DNA from: Marivita sp041725935 | Lineage (GTDB): Bacteria > Pseudomonadota > Alphaproteobacteria > Rhodobacterales > Rhodobacteraceae | Assembly (NCBI GenBank): GCA_041725935.1 | Contig: JBGRQD010000005.1 | Coordinates: 195,801 to 259,800, forward strand | Reading direction: 5' to 3' | Length of the DNA: 64,000 bases | In this document: positions 52,354 to 61,569 of the stretch, piece by piece | Numbering within the stretch: position 1 is the stretch's first letter | Layout: every line of letters begins with the position of its first letter | Translations under genes and position numbers: made by a program | Notes under the pieces: model-generated | Database searches by the model: none | The model's input: only the letters and a program-made list of their open reading frames with translations | Told to the model about the DNA's origin: nothing

Positions 52354-53421
52354 ATGCGTAAACTGCTGACGACGACTGCGGCGCTTGCCGCGCTTGCCAC
52401 GATGGCCCAGGCTCAGGACGGCTATTTTGCCGGAAAATCCATCGACGTGATCGTGCCCTTCGGCACAGGCGGGGCGACCTTTGTGTCTGCCAAGTTCCTC
52501 GAGCCTTATTTCGAAAAGCACCTGCCGGGCAATCCCGAGATCAATGTCATCGACCGTCCCGGCGGCGGGTCAATCCTCGGGGCCAACTGGTTCGAGCAGA
52601 ACGCCAAGGCGGATGGCACCACGATCCTGTTCACCACGTCTTCGACCGCCAACCCCTTTGTTCTCGGACAAGAAGGCGTAGAGTATCGCCTGTCGGAGTA
52701 TCGCGTTGCCTACAGCCACCCGTTCGGCGCGGTCGCCTATGTCTCGCCCTCGACCGGCGTGACGGATGCGGCAAGCATCAAGGATTCCTCGAGCCCGCTG
52801 ATCTATGGCGGCATCGCGGCGGCGGCATCGGACCTTCCGGGACTTCTGTCCTTCGAGGTGCTGGGGCTCGACGTGAAATCGGTGCTTGGCTTCACCGGGC
52901 GCGGCCCGGTGCGGCTCGCCTTCGAGCAGGGTGAGGTCAATATCGACTACCAGTTCACGCCGGTTTGGCTGACGCAGGTTGTACCCAGCGTCGAAGAGGG
53001 CAATGCCGTGCCACTCTGGACCGGCGGCGCGATGGAAGATGGCGTGCTCAAGGCACGCGACCCCGTCGCCCCGGAGCTTCCCTCGGTCTACGAGGTGTAC
53101 GAGACGATGAACGGCCAGCCCCCGTCGGGCATCGAATGGGACGCGTTTCAGGGCATCGCCTCGGTGACCTATGCCTACGGTCTGACCGGCTACCTGCATC
53201 CCGACGCCCCGCAAGAGGCGCTTGATGCCTTTGCGGCTGCGGTCGAGGCGATCAATGCCGATCCCGAATTCCAGGCAGCAAGCCAGGATGTCACCGGTGG
53301 CGCATGGTTGAGCGCGGGCCCGGACACCGAAGCGGCAATCAAGGCGGCGCTGTCGCCGTCGGACGAGGTCAAGACCTACTTGCGCACCCTGCTCAGTGAA
53401 AAGTACGGCGTGAACTTCTGA
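52354..53421 (+). CDS. TctC-like tripartite tricarboxylate transporter binding protein
   Basis: The 355-residue protein has a Sec signal (MRKLLTTTAALAALATMAQA) and TctC/Bug features (IDVIVPFGTGGATFVSAKFL, NVIDRPGGGSILGANWF). Such proteins bind carboxylates in the periplasm for a TctAB permease. It begins 32 bases after the FAH gene. A 9-bp stem-loop separates it from the permease, as often seen where the binding protein must be made in excess. Confidence 0.88.
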   Translation: MRKLLTTTAALAALATMAQAQDGYFAGKSIDVIVPFGTGGATFVSAKFLEPYFEKHLPGNPEINVIDRPGGGSILGANWFEQNAKADGTTILFTTSSTANPFVLGQEGVEYRLSEYRVAYSHPFGAVAYVSPSTGVTDAASIKDSSSPLIYGGIAAAASDLPGLLSFEVLGLDVKSVLGFTGRGPVRLAFEQGEVNIDYQFTPVWLTQVVPSVEEGNAVPLWTGGAMEDGVLKARDPVAPELPSVYEVYETMNGQPPSGIEWDAFQGIASVTYAYGLTGYLHPDAPQEALDAFAAAVEAINADPEFQAASQDVTGGAWLSAGPDTEAAIKAALSPSDEVKTYLRTLLSEKYGVNF

Positions 53422-53440
53422 AGCACAGACCAAACGGTAT

Positions 53441-53470
53441 GGAGGCGGCACCCCTTGCGGAGCCGCCTCC
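53441..53470 (+). terminator. Stem-loop between binding protein and permease genes
   Basis: GGAGGCGGC at 53441-53449 pairs with GCCGCCTCC at 53462-53470 around a 12-base loop, with no T-run. It could protect the upstream transcript or partly stop transcription, lowering permease relative to binding protein. Confidence 0.6.
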
Positions 53471-53500
53471 TGTTCCTGTCTCCAACCCTCAGGCAGCCCC

Positions 53501-55435
53501 ATGATCGACAACGCGCTGATCGCGCTTGACGCGCTCTTCGACCCGATGCGACTGGCCGCGCTCTTTGCAGGGATGCTGGTCGGCATGGTCTTCGGCATGC
53601 TGCCGGGACTGGGCGGGGTGGCGGCAGTGTCGATCCTGCTGCCCTTCATCTACTATCTCGACGATTACTCCGGCCTCGCGATGCTGCTGGGCGCAGTCTC
53701 CGTCGTTTACACGTCGGACACGATCACCTCCGTGCTTCTGGGCGCACCTGGCTCGCCCGCTTCGGCACCCACGGCCATCGAAGGCCATGCGCTGGCAAAG
53801 CAGGGTCAGGCAGCGCGCGCGCTTGGCGTGGGTTTTCTGGCCTCCATGGTGGGCGGGTTGGTCGGGTCGCTGGTTCTGTTCTTCGCCATACCCATCGCCG
53901 GGCCGATTGTGCTGATGCTCTCCACGCCGGAACTGTTCATGCTGGCGCTGGTGGGACTGTTCTTTGCCTCGTCGATGATCGGCAAGGATTTGGCCAAGGG
54001 ATTGGCAGCGGCTGCACTCGGTGTGTTGCTGGGTGTCGTCGGACCAGCGCAGGCGGCCGCCGATTTCCGCTTTACCTTCGGACAGGTCTACCTGCTTGAC
54101 GGGTTCTCACTGACCATCGTCGCACTGGGCCTGTTCGGCGTTGCCGAAGTGATCTCCATGCTCGCGCAGGGTGGCGGGATCAGCCACCAACGTATGGAAG
54201 TCACGAAGTGGGGTGAAGGTTTTCGCGATTTCTGGCGCCATCGCTGGCTGGTTCTGCGCGCCTCGCTCATCGGTGTGCTGGGTGGCTTTGTGCCCGCAGT
54301 CGGTGCGTCGGCCTCGACATGGGTGGCTTACGGTCATGCGATCCGATCCACCAAGGACAAGTCAAAATTCGGCAAGGGCGAGATCCGGGGCATTGCCGCT
54401 TCGGAAGGGGCGAACAATGCGACCGTGATTTCCGACCTCGTGCCGACCTTGCTTTTCAGCGTGCCGGGCGGACCGGCGGCGGCAATCTTTCTTGGGGCGC
54501 TGTTCTCGTTCGGTTACTATCCCGGCCCGCGCATGGTGACGCAGAACCCCGACCTGATGTTCCTCATCGTGTGGTCGGTCGCGCTCACCTCGATTGTGGG
54601 TGCGGCGCTCTGCTTTGCCATCACGCCGATGCTGGCGCGGCTGACCCGCATCCCTTTCGCGATCATCGCGGCGCCATTGGTGCTTGTCATGGTGATCGGT
54701 GCCTATCAGGCGACCTCGACTATCGGTGACATCTTCATGCTGTTCATGCTGGGTGCGCTCGGCTGGCTGATGAAGCATGGCGGCTGGCCCCGCGCCCCGG
54801 CGCTTGTGGGCTTCGTGCTGTCCGGCCCGATGGAGCAGTATTTCTGGCTCACCAACCAGATCCACGGCTGGTCCTGGCTCACCCGGCCCGGTGTGCTGGT
54901 CATCGCATCGATCATCGTGATCCCGCTGCTGATCTCCGGATTCCGCAAGCTCCGCGGGTGGCAAAGTGACAAAGCCGTCAGCGAGCCCGCAGAAACAGAG
55001 GTGGCCGAGGAGTGCAACCGGAGCGTGGCGTTGATCCTGGCGGGACTGGCTGCCGTGCTGTTCCTCTACGCGCTGTGGGAGACGTTCACCTTCAATCCGG
55101 CCTCGCGGCTGATGCCGCTGCTGGCCATCGCGCCGGGCGTTCCGCTGACGCTCTGGCTCGTGTTTCGGGGCGTGCGGGAATTCCAGCCCGACCTTTCCCG
55201 AGACGCGGGTGAGCTGACCATCCTCGCGGTTCTGCTTGTTTACGCGGTGGCACTCTGGGCCATCGGGCTGACGATCCCGACCCTGGCGCTTCTGAGCTGG
55301 ATGCTGCTGGCGCGCGCGAAGATGCGGCTCTGGACATCGGCGCTGTACGGGGCGGTGGTCTTCGCCGCGATCTGGTTTCTCTTCGACGTGCTGCGTGGTG
55401 ATCCGCCCGTCGGTGCGCTTATCCCCCTGAGCTGA
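53501..55435 (+). CDS. Tripartite tricarboxylate permease, TctA fused to a TctB-like part
   Basis: The 644-residue protein has a TctA part of about 500 residues with GVAAVSILLPFIYY, LGAPGSPASAPTAIEGHALAKQGQAARALGVGF and GGPAAAIFLGALFSFGYYPGP, and a C-terminal part of about 135 residues (from about residue 505) with four helices, resembling TctB. No separate tctB gene lies in the unit. TctA is the large transport subunit and TctB the small one. It is preceded by the binding-protein gene and followed by the OsmC gene after 11 bases. Confidence 0.82.
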   Translation: MIDNALIALDALFDPMRLAALFAGMLVGMVFGMLPGLGGVAAVSILLPFIYYLDDYSGLAMLLGAVSVVYTSDTITSVLLGAPGSPASAPTAIEGHALAKQGQAARALGVGFLASMVGGLVGSLVLFFAIPIAGPIVLMLSTPELFMLALVGLFFASSMIGKDLAKGLAAAALGVLLGVVGPAQAAADFRFTFGQVYLLDGFSLTIVALGLFGVAEVISMLAQGGGISHQRMEVTKWGEGFRDFWRHRWLVLRASLIGVLGGFVPAVGASASTWVAYGHAIRSTKDKSKFGKGEIRGIAASEGANNATVISDLVPTLLFSVPGGPAAAIFLGALFSFGYYPGPRMVTQNPDLMFLIVWSVALTSIVGAALCFAITPMLARLTRIPFAIIAAPLVLVMVIGAYQATSTIGDIFMLFMLGALGWLMKHGGWPRAPALVGFVLSGPMEQYFWLTNQIHGWSWLTRPGVLVIASIIVIPLLISGFRKLRGWQSDKAVSEPAETEVAEECNRSVALILAGLAAVLFLYALWETFTFNPASRLMPLLAIAPGVPLTLWLVFRGVREFQPDLSRDAGELTILAVLLVYAVALWAIGLTIPTLALLSWMLLARAKMRLWTSALYGAVVFAAIWFLFDVLRGDPPVGALIPLS

Positions 55436-55446
55436 AAGGCGTCCCC

Positions 55447-55974
55447 ATGTCCAACATGATTGATCCCGACATCATCGAGCCAAGCATCGACCCCCACACC
55501 AAGAAGATCGGCGTGCGGCATGTGAAGGCAACCAACGCAGCAGGCACACGCACGAAAATCCAGGTGCGGGATTTCGAGCCGGTCTATACCGACGAACCCG
55601 CGTTGCTGGGCGGCACCAATACCGCGCCAAGCCCGCTTGAGACAGTTCTGGTCGCACTGGTGGGCTGCGACGGTGTCATCATCAACGGTGTGGCCAATGC
55701 CATGGGCTTTGCCTATGCCGGAGTGGATTTTGCCTGCGAAAGCCAGATCGACGTGCGCGGTCCCAAGGGTGTGCCGGGCATCCGCCCCTATTTCGAAAGC
55801 GGCAAGCTGAATATCACCGTCTATTCCGACGAACCCGAGGCACGCTTTCGCCAGCTCTGCCGCAATGTCGAATTCCGCTGCCCGGTGATGAACCTGATGG
55901 CTGCGGCACAGGTCGACATGCAGGTGACGTGGGTGCAGGCCCCCGCCGCACAATATGCCGGATCCGTCGACTAG
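55447..55974 (+). CDS. OsmC-family protein
   Basis: The 175-residue protein has the OsmC/Ohr fold with the two redox cysteines in LVGCDGVI and FRCPVMNL, so it could act as a thiol peroxidase. It lies 11 bases after the permease gene, the last of the unit. A peroxide or organic electrophile linked to the catabolised compound is a possible reason for this location. Confidence 0.82.
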   Translation: MSNMIDPDIIEPSIDPHTKKIGVRHVKATNAAGTRTKIQVRDFEPVYTDEPALLGGTNTAPSPLETVLVALVGCDGVIINGVANAMGFAYAGVDFACESQIDVRGPKGVPGIRPYFESGKLNITVYSDEPEARFRQLCRNVEFRCPVMNLMAAAQVDMQVTWVQAPAAQYAGSVD

Positions 55975-56306
55975 TATCCTAGACGAGACCATGGCCCTCA
56001 GATGCATACAGCGGGCCATGGTATGACTCCCCTGAAGAACGCGGCAGCGTGATGGTCACAGCCACCGCGTCAGGATCGGACAGGATGGTGCCATCCGGCC
56101 CAATGGCCGGGAAGGCGTCTACGCGCCGCTTCAGCCACAAGATCGGCGCTCCGTTGCGTTATCTCCATCGGAGCATTGCACGCCGTTCAGTCGAACCCGC
56201 GCGCTGGAGAACCGGCTGCCTATCTTCACCATCGACCGCCCCGATGCGGCCCTTCGGTTGCGTAAGGGCCTGTTCGAAAGTGTCACCTGATACGCGCGGC
56301 TGTTGC
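55975..56306. other. Gap of 332 bases with an inverted repeat
   Basis: ACCATGGCC at 55988-55996 and GGCCATGGT at 56014-56022 form a 9-bp stem with no T-run, a possible terminator after the OsmC gene. A stop-free stretch of about 84 codons, 56034-56290, lacks a start codon and any recognised family; it may be the end of a decayed gene. Confidence 0.45.
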
Positions 56307-57191
56307 CTATGCGATGAGGTCGGGAATGGTGTGGCGGCAATGGTCGTGGATATCGCCGCTGCGGGTCAGCCAGATGTCGTCGCGGTACGCGCAGATATGG
56401 GTCAAGGCGCGGCGCAGATGGCGCAGGCGGTAAGGCTGTCCGACAAGATAGGGATGCAGGGCAATGCCCATGACCAGAGGCTGCGCGGCGGATTGCTCGA
56501 GCATCTCGTCGAAATTGTCGATGATCATGTCCGCGAATTGCGCCGCACTGTCCTTGCGCGCGACGATCGACGGTATGTCATTCACCTCCTGCGGATAGGG
56601 AATGGACAGAAGTCGCCCTGCGCTGGTCTGCATCCAGACCGGCTGGTCGTCCATGCACCAGTTGAGCGTATAGCCATATCCCGCCTTGGCCAGAAGGTCG
56701 GGGGTGTGCAAGCTTTCGGCGATCCACGGCGACAGCCAGCCCTTGGGTGGAGTGCCCTCTTGCGCCGTCAGGACCTGTGTCGCCTCGTCGATCAGCACGG
56801 CTTCCTGCTCTGGCGGCAGAACATCCTGACGTTCGGAATTCGTGCGGCCATGCCCGACGATTTCATCGCCCCGATCCCGGAACGCCGCCATCAGGTCCGG
56901 CGCGTAGTCGTACATCGCGCTGTTGGTCAACACGCTTACAGGCATGTCCAGCGCATCGAACATGTCCCGCATCCGCCACGCGCCGACACGGTTGCCATAG
57001 TCGCGCCAGGCGTAGTTCAGAACGTCCGGCTGCGGGCCTCCGGGGGCCAGTTCGGCACCCAGCCCCTCACCGAAGGCAAAATGTTCGAGGTTGAGCCCGA
57101 TATAGACCGCCAGCCGTGTGCCATTGGGCCAGTTGTAATCGGTTCGTGTATTGATCGCGCTATAGGAATAGCGCCCGTTGTCTCGCACCAT
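56307..57191 (-). CDS. Polysaccharide-deacetylase-fold protein, PuuE/allantoinase-like
   Basis: The 294-residue protein has the (beta/alpha)7 pattern of this superfamily: GTRLAVYIGLNLEHF, VSVLTNSAMYDYAPDL, GDEIVGHGRTNSE, GWLSPWIAES and a late LHPYLVGQP. Many relatives act on nitrogenous heterocycles or amides rather than sugars. The usual first Asp of the metal site appears as Asn (LTNSAM), so it is not a classical zinc deacetylase. The ATG is 1 base from the preceding SnoaL-like stop; the two are cotranscribed. Confidence 0.78.
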   Translation of the reverse strand: MVRDNGRYSYSAINTRTDYNWPNGTRLAVYIGLNLEHFAFGEGLGAELAPGGPQPDVLNYAWRDYGNRVGAWRMRDMFDALDMPVSVLTNSAMYDYAPDLMAAFRDRGDEIVGHGRTNSERQDVLPPEQEAVLIDEATQVLTAQEGTPPKGWLSPWIAESLHTPDLLAKAGYGYTLNWCMDDQPVWMQTSAGRLLSIPYPQEVNDIPSIVARKDSAAQFADMIIDNFDEMLEQSAAQPLVMGIALHPYLVGQPYRLRHLRRALTHICAYRDDIWLTRSGDIHDHCRHTIPDLIA

Positions 57192-57617
57192 TTACAACTC
57201 CGCCTCGGCAAGCCCCGCCTTGTGGAGCAGGATCTCGGCGCTGTCGTTCCAGACATCCGTGGCCACGATTTTGCCGCCCCGCACAATGAACTTGTCCATG
57301 TAGCGGTTGGTCTCGAACCCGCTGCCGTCCTTCCATTCCCCGTAAAGATAGCCGGTGTTGTAGACATGGACATCGCCGGTCTTTTTATCCAGCGCAGCAT
57401 CTGTCCTGAGGAATTTCTTTTTCACCCAGGCATACCGCTTGGCGTTGAAGGCCGCGCTTTCCGCCGGACCGGAAAACTGCCGACCGCCTGTAAAGGTGAG
57501 TTGAAAATCCTTTGACACAAAGCTGGCAGCGCCTTCGGGGTCGGGCACCATGGAGCGTTCCAGATACGCCTCGACAATCGCCTTGGCCTCATCGACGGGA
57601 TCGGTTTTCACATCCAT
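57192..57617 (-). CDS. NTF2/SnoaL-like protein
   Basis: The 141-residue protein has a SnoaL-type fold (AIVEAYLERSMVPDPEGAASFV, DFQLTFTGGRQFSGPAE, MDKFIVRGGKIVATDVWNDSAE), with no signal peptide. It lies directly upstream of the deacetylase-fold gene with no gap and 81 bases downstream of the ABC binding-protein gene. A role in the same pathway is likely; catalytic residues are not evident. Confidence 0.75.
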   Translation of the reverse strand: MDVKTDPVDEAKAIVEAYLERSMVPDPEGAASFVSKDFQLTFTGGRQFSGPAESAAFNAKRYAWVKKKFLRTDAALDKKTGDVHVYNTGYLYGEWKDGSGFETNRYMDKFIVRGGKIVATDVWNDSAEILLHKAGLAEAEL

Positions 57618-57698
57618 CGGGGTCTCCTGCAGGTTCGCATGTTGTGACGCGTGATGCGCCGGACCGTACCGCCCGGCGCAGTAGTTCGACTGTACCGA

Positions 57699-58724
57699 TC
57701 AGTTAATCGACACGTCCAGCATCCGCTCGGACGCTGGTGAGAGGAAGGACCGGTCAAAGATCTCCGACGCTTCGGGTAGAGTTTCGAGGTCATACCCTTC
57801 GGCAATGATCGCGATGGAGCGGGTCAGCCGTTCATCCACCAGATCACCGATACCGGTCTCGGCGGTTTCGGGCGCGTTCATGAGCTTGGTCAACGCGAAT
57901 TCCAGACGTGCCCGTTCCAATTCGGGATCGACGAGGTTGTCAAAGGCCATGATCGCTTCGACCGCGACGTCCTGATCCTTCATGACTTCGAGCGTCGCGC
58001 GGGTCACCGCCCGCACCAGACCAGCCACCGCGTCGGGGTTTTCAGCCAGCAAGCTGCGCGAGACCATCATCCCGTTGGAATAAAGGTCCATGCCGTAATC
58101 TTCATAGTTGAACCAGTCAAAATCGGCAGCCGGATCCTTGCGGTTGGCAATGAGGTTGAACCAGCTCGACACCGTGAAGGTGTAGGCACCGTCAATCTCA
58201 CCGCGGATCAGCATGGGTTCCTGAAGGTTCGGCGCGAGGCTTTCGTATTTCACCGTGTCGATGTCGATGCCATTGAGGCGGGCAAACACCGGGAACAGCC
58301 GCGTCGTGGGCGTGCCCTGAGCCCCGCCCAGCGTCTTGCCCTCAAGCTGCTTGGGCGATGTCAGGCCCAGCTCCTTGGGGACCGCAATGGCAAAGGGCGG
58401 CCGGTTCCACATCTGGAACACCATCACAGGCGCTTCGCCCGGACGCGTGGCGGCGTTCTGGATGATGGCGTTGATGTCGCCAAAGCCCGCGTCATAGGCA
58501 CCGCTCATGATCCGCGTGATGGTCGCGGCAGAGCCTTCGCCCTGGTCGATGGTGACGTTCAGTCCTTCTTCCTCGAAATAGCCTTTGTTTAGCGCAACAA
58601 GGAACGGAGCATCGCTGCCTTGGGTCTTCCAGCCCAGCGTGAACCTGATATCGGTCATTTCTGCCATGGCCGGGCTGATCCCGGCCATCACGGCAAGTGC
58701 GGCAGCAAACAGGGTATGTTTCAT
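57699..58724 (-). CDS. ABC transporter substrate-binding protein (NMT1/THI5-like)
   Basis: The 341-residue protein has a signal peptide (MKHTLFAAALAVMAGISPAMA) and an NMT1/THI5-type fold (IRFTLGWKTQGSDAPFLVALNKGYFEEEGLNV, GGAQGTPTTR). AAAGGA upstream supports ATG at 58722-58724. Relatives bind pyrimidine precursors, riboflavin or sulphonates. It is the third gene of the ATPase-permease-binding-protein set. Confidence 0.88.
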   Translation of the reverse strand: MKHTLFAAALAVMAGISPAMAEMTDIRFTLGWKTQGSDAPFLVALNKGYFEEEGLNVTIDQGEGSAATITRIMSGAYDAGFGDINAIIQNAATRPGEAPVMVFQMWNRPPFAIAVPKELGLTSPKQLEGKTLGGAQGTPTTRLFPVFARLNGIDIDTVKYESLAPNLQEPMLIRGEIDGAYTFTVSSWFNLIANRKDPAADFDWFNYEDYGMDLYSNGMMVSRSLLAENPDAVAGLVRAVTRATLEVMKDQDVAVEAIMAFDNLVDPELERARLEFALTKLMNAPETAETGIGDLVDERLTRSIAIIAEGYDLETLPEASEIFDRSFLSPASERMLDVSIN

Positions 58725-58758
58725 CGTCTTGGTCCTTTCGAAAGAGGGGATACTCAGA

Positions 58759-59532
58759 TCAGGTGACGGCAATCTCGGTGTCGCGGGTGGCCCAGCCCGT
58801 CACGCGGCGCTCCAGCAGCGAAAACAGCGCGTAAAGGACGACGCCCAGCACGGCGAGGATGATGAGCCCGGCAAAGACCAGCGAGACCTGGAAATTCGAG
58901 GAGGCGGTCATCATCACATTGCCGATGCCCCTGTTGGAGGCCACGGTCTCCGACAGCACCGCTCCAACAAAGGACAGGGTGATCGCAACCTTCAGCGAAG
59001 CGAAGAAATACGGCATCGTGCGCGGAAGCCCGACATTCCAGAGGATCTCGGATTTCGACGCGCCCAGTGTCTTGAGCACGTCCTCAAGATCGGGCTCGGT
59101 GGTGGCAAGGCCAGTCGCGATGTTCACCACAATGGGAAAGACGCAGATGACCATGGCGGTCAGGATGGCCGGCGTGGTGCCCGACCCGAACCAGAGCACG
59201 AAGATCGGCACGACAGCCACCTTGGGTATCGACGAAAAACCCACCAGCAAGGGATAGGCAACCGCATAGGCCACCTTTGAGGTTCCGACCAGAACGCCAA
59301 GGGACACCCCGATCATGACGCCAAGCGAAAAGCCCACCAGCGTCGAATAGAGCGTCTGCAGGATATGCGGCCACAGGATCGGGAACTTGGTCCAGAGCGT
59401 GACGATGATTTCGGACGGGCGCGGCAGCACGAGGTCCGAAACATTGAGGACGATGCACAGAACCTCCCACATCAGGAAGAAGCCCACGATCATGGAAAAG
59501 GACCAAAGCTTTATGCGTTGCTTTTCGGTCAT
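58759..59532 (-). CDS. ABC transporter permease (SsuC/NMT1 importer type)
   Basis: The 257-residue protein has six membrane helices and the BPD cytoplasmic loop VLKTLGASKSEILWNVGLPRTMPYFFASLKVAITLSF, typical of SsuC/TauC-type permeases. It follows the ATPase after 9 bases and precedes the binding-protein gene by 34. It forms the channel of the importer. Confidence 0.92.
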   Translation of the reverse strand: MTEKQRIKLWSFSMIVGFFLMWEVLCIVLNVSDLVLPRPSEIIVTLWTKFPILWPHILQTLYSTLVGFSLGVMIGVSLGVLVGTSKVAYAVAYPLLVGFSSIPKVAVVPIFVLWFGSGTTPAILTAMVICVFPIVVNIATGLATTEPDLEDVLKTLGASKSEILWNVGLPRTMPYFFASLKVAITLSFVGAVLSETVASNRGIGNVMMTASSNFQVSLVFAGLIILAVLGVVLYALFSLLERRVTGWATRDTEIAVT

Positions 59533-59541
59533 GCGGCGCTC

Positions 59542-60405
59542 CTATTGACGGACCTGCGCGATCAGGGCGCGCAGGTTCTGGGTCATTTCGACGAATTCGG
59601 GCGTGTAGATCGTGTCGATCGCGCGGGGCTGCGGCAGCGGCACCACCTCGTCCGAGATGATCCGCCCCGGACGGGCGCTCATGACGCAGATGCGCTGCGC
59701 AAGGAAACCCGCTTCGCGCAGGTCATGCGTCACCAGCAGAACGGTTGGCTTGCGGTCGAGATACAGGTCCTGAAGGATTTGCCACAGCTCTTCGCGGGTG
59801 AACTGGTCCAACGCACCAAACGGTTCATCGAGCAAAAGCAGATCCGGATCATGCACCAGCGCGCGGCAGAGATTGGCGCGTTGCAGCATGCCACCGGACA
59901 ATTGCCACGGGAAATGCCCGGCAAAATCCCTTAGCCCCACCTGCCCCAGCAGCGCGTGCACCCGGTCGCGGAAGGCGCCCTTGCGGTCCTGCCGGAACGT
60001 CGACTTGAACGGTTTGACGATCTTGAGCGGCATCATCACGTTCTGCTCGATGGTCAGCCATGGCAGCATCGTTGGGTTCTGAAACGCCATCCCCATGCGC
60101 AACTGCCGGATCGAGGCATCGCGCCCGCCCACCAGCACAGCACCGGAAGACGGCTTGATCAGGCTGGTGACCAGTCGCAGGATTGTCGACTTGCCACAGC
60201 CAGACGGGCCGACCAGCGCGACGAAATCGCCTTTGTCGAGGATCAGATTTGTCGGGGACAGGGCGGTGACCGCCTTGTCGCCTGTCCCGAAGACCACGGC
60301 GGCCTGCTGCAATTCGACAGCTTTGTGCCGGGTCGTGACGCCGCTCTGGGCATCAGGCAGGCTCACGGGTTCTGCGGGGGCGGATGGGTGCGCTGAAATG
60401 TTCAT
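59542..60405 (-). CDS. ABC transporter ATP-binding protein
   Basis: The 287-residue protein has Walker A VGPSGCGKST, the signature LSGGMLQRANLCRAL and Walker B LLLLDEPFGALD, then the switch His in LLVTHDLREA. It drives the importer. The N-terminal about 35 residues are an unrelated Ala/Pro-rich start. It is the first gene of a five-gene unit with permease, binding protein, SnoaL-like protein and deacetylase-fold protein. Confidence 0.93.
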   Translation of the reverse strand: MNISAHPSAPAEPVSLPDAQSGVTTRHKAVELQQAAVVFGTGDKAVTALSPTNLILDKGDFVALVGPSGCGKSTILRLVTSLIKPSSGAVLVGGRDASIRQLRMGMAFQNPTMLPWLTIEQNVMMPLKIVKPFKSTFRQDRKGAFRDRVHALLGQVGLRDFAGHFPWQLSGGMLQRANLCRALVHDPDLLLLDEPFGALDQFTREELWQILQDLYLDRKPTVLLVTHDLREAGFLAQRICVMSARPGRIISDEVVPLPQPRAIDTIYTPEFVEMTQNLRALIAQVRQ

Positions 60406-60721
60406 GCCCGCTGTTAAATCGCGGCCCGGCGGATAAACGAAAAATTAAGTAAAAATATTTTGACTAATTTTTGAGATCGTTCAAATGCCGATCAGTTTCT
60501 CTGCGTTTTGCCACTCAAACTTGCATATGCAGAAGTATACCGAGAGGATGCTGCGACAGCGCTATAGGCGGACGGCATGCCGATGCTTCGCAATGGGAAT
60601 CACCTCGCAGACGAGAAACCTTGCAATTCGATGGCTCATAGGCTGCCCCTCGACACGTCAAACCACCCGCCGTCAATTCGACCGCCCACAAGTAAATGAC
60701 TGTTGTCCCAGACCGCGTCGC
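60406..60721. other. Gap of 316 bases upstream of the ABC operon
   Basis: This should hold the promoter of the ABC unit and the end of the TetR gene. A perfect TGCATATGCA palindrome lies at 60522-60531, and an AT-rich stretch lies at about 60445-60475. I see no convincing gene. Confidence 0.5.
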
Positions 60722-61387
60722 CTATTCGGAAGTTTCGACACCCAGATAGGTCAGAACGACCTCCACCGCGTGATCCCGCCGCTCGACTTGCCACGCAGGA
60801 TCGGTCAGGTCCTGTCCGACCACGGTTCCCAGCGTTGCCGCGTTGTTCAGATGATGCGCCGACAGCGCGACGACCGTCACATAAAGCTGTACCGGATCGG
60901 GTTTGCGCGCGAATTGACCCGAGGCATGACCCCGTTCCACCAGTTCACCAATCGCGGTGATAAAAGGCTGCGACATGTCCCGGATCATCTGGGATCGCTT
61001 GATATACTTGCCGTTGAGCAGGTTCTCGTTGCGGATCATCTTGAGGAAATCGCCGTTCTCGGAGAAGTAGTCGAAGGTGAATTCCACCAATCGGCGCGCC
61101 TCTAGTCCGGGATCAGCCGTGCCAAAGCGCAACTGGCCTTCGCGGTTCCGGATCGCGGCATACACACTGTCCAGCACGGCGAGGTACAACTGCTCCTTCC
61201 CGCCGAAATAATGGTAGATCATCCGCGCGTTGCACTTGGCCGCCTTGGTGATGCGTTCGACCCGCGCACCGTGAAAGCCGTGTTCGGCAAATTCACGCAC
61301 GGCCACGGACAGGATCTCTGCCCGCGTCCGTTCGGGATTGCGACTGCGGACGGGGGGTGTCTTGGGAACACCGTCATCTCTGGACAT
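60722..61387 (-). CDS. TetR-family regulator, RutR-like
   Basis: The 221-residue protein has a TetR HTH (EFAEHGFHGARVERITKAAKCNARMIYHYFGGKEQLYLAVLDSVY) and a long helical domain; the general layout, with YHYFGGKE and a Trp-containing end, recalls RutR, which senses uracil. The start at 61385-61387 is chosen since the upstream frame is Cys-rich and lacks a site. It lies upstream of and on the same strand as the ABC unit, so it may be read through or control it. Confidence 0.85.
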   Translation of the reverse strand: MSRDDGVPKTPPVRSRNPERTRAEILSVAVREFAEHGFHGARVERITKAAKCNARMIYHYFGGKEQLYLAVLDSVYAAIRNREGQLRFGTADPGLEARRLVEFTFDYFSENGDFLKMIRNENLLNGKYIKRSQMIRDMSQPFITAIGELVERGHASGQFARKPDPVQLYVTVVALSAHHLNNAATLGTVVGQDLTDPAWQVERRDHAVEVVLTYLGVETSE

Positions 61388-61569
61388 GGCTTGCCTTATT
61401 AAATTCGTTGCCTGCCCACGATAGTCGCAAGCCAAACCACATGAACAGACCCGCAAAGCCGCACGTGATCGCAGGAACGCGTCAGGAGCTGTATGGGAAC
61501 TGCCACGTGTCGGGAGCGCGAAAGTCCGACAGATAGTGGTCTTTCAAACTGGCGACTGACGCTCCGGCG

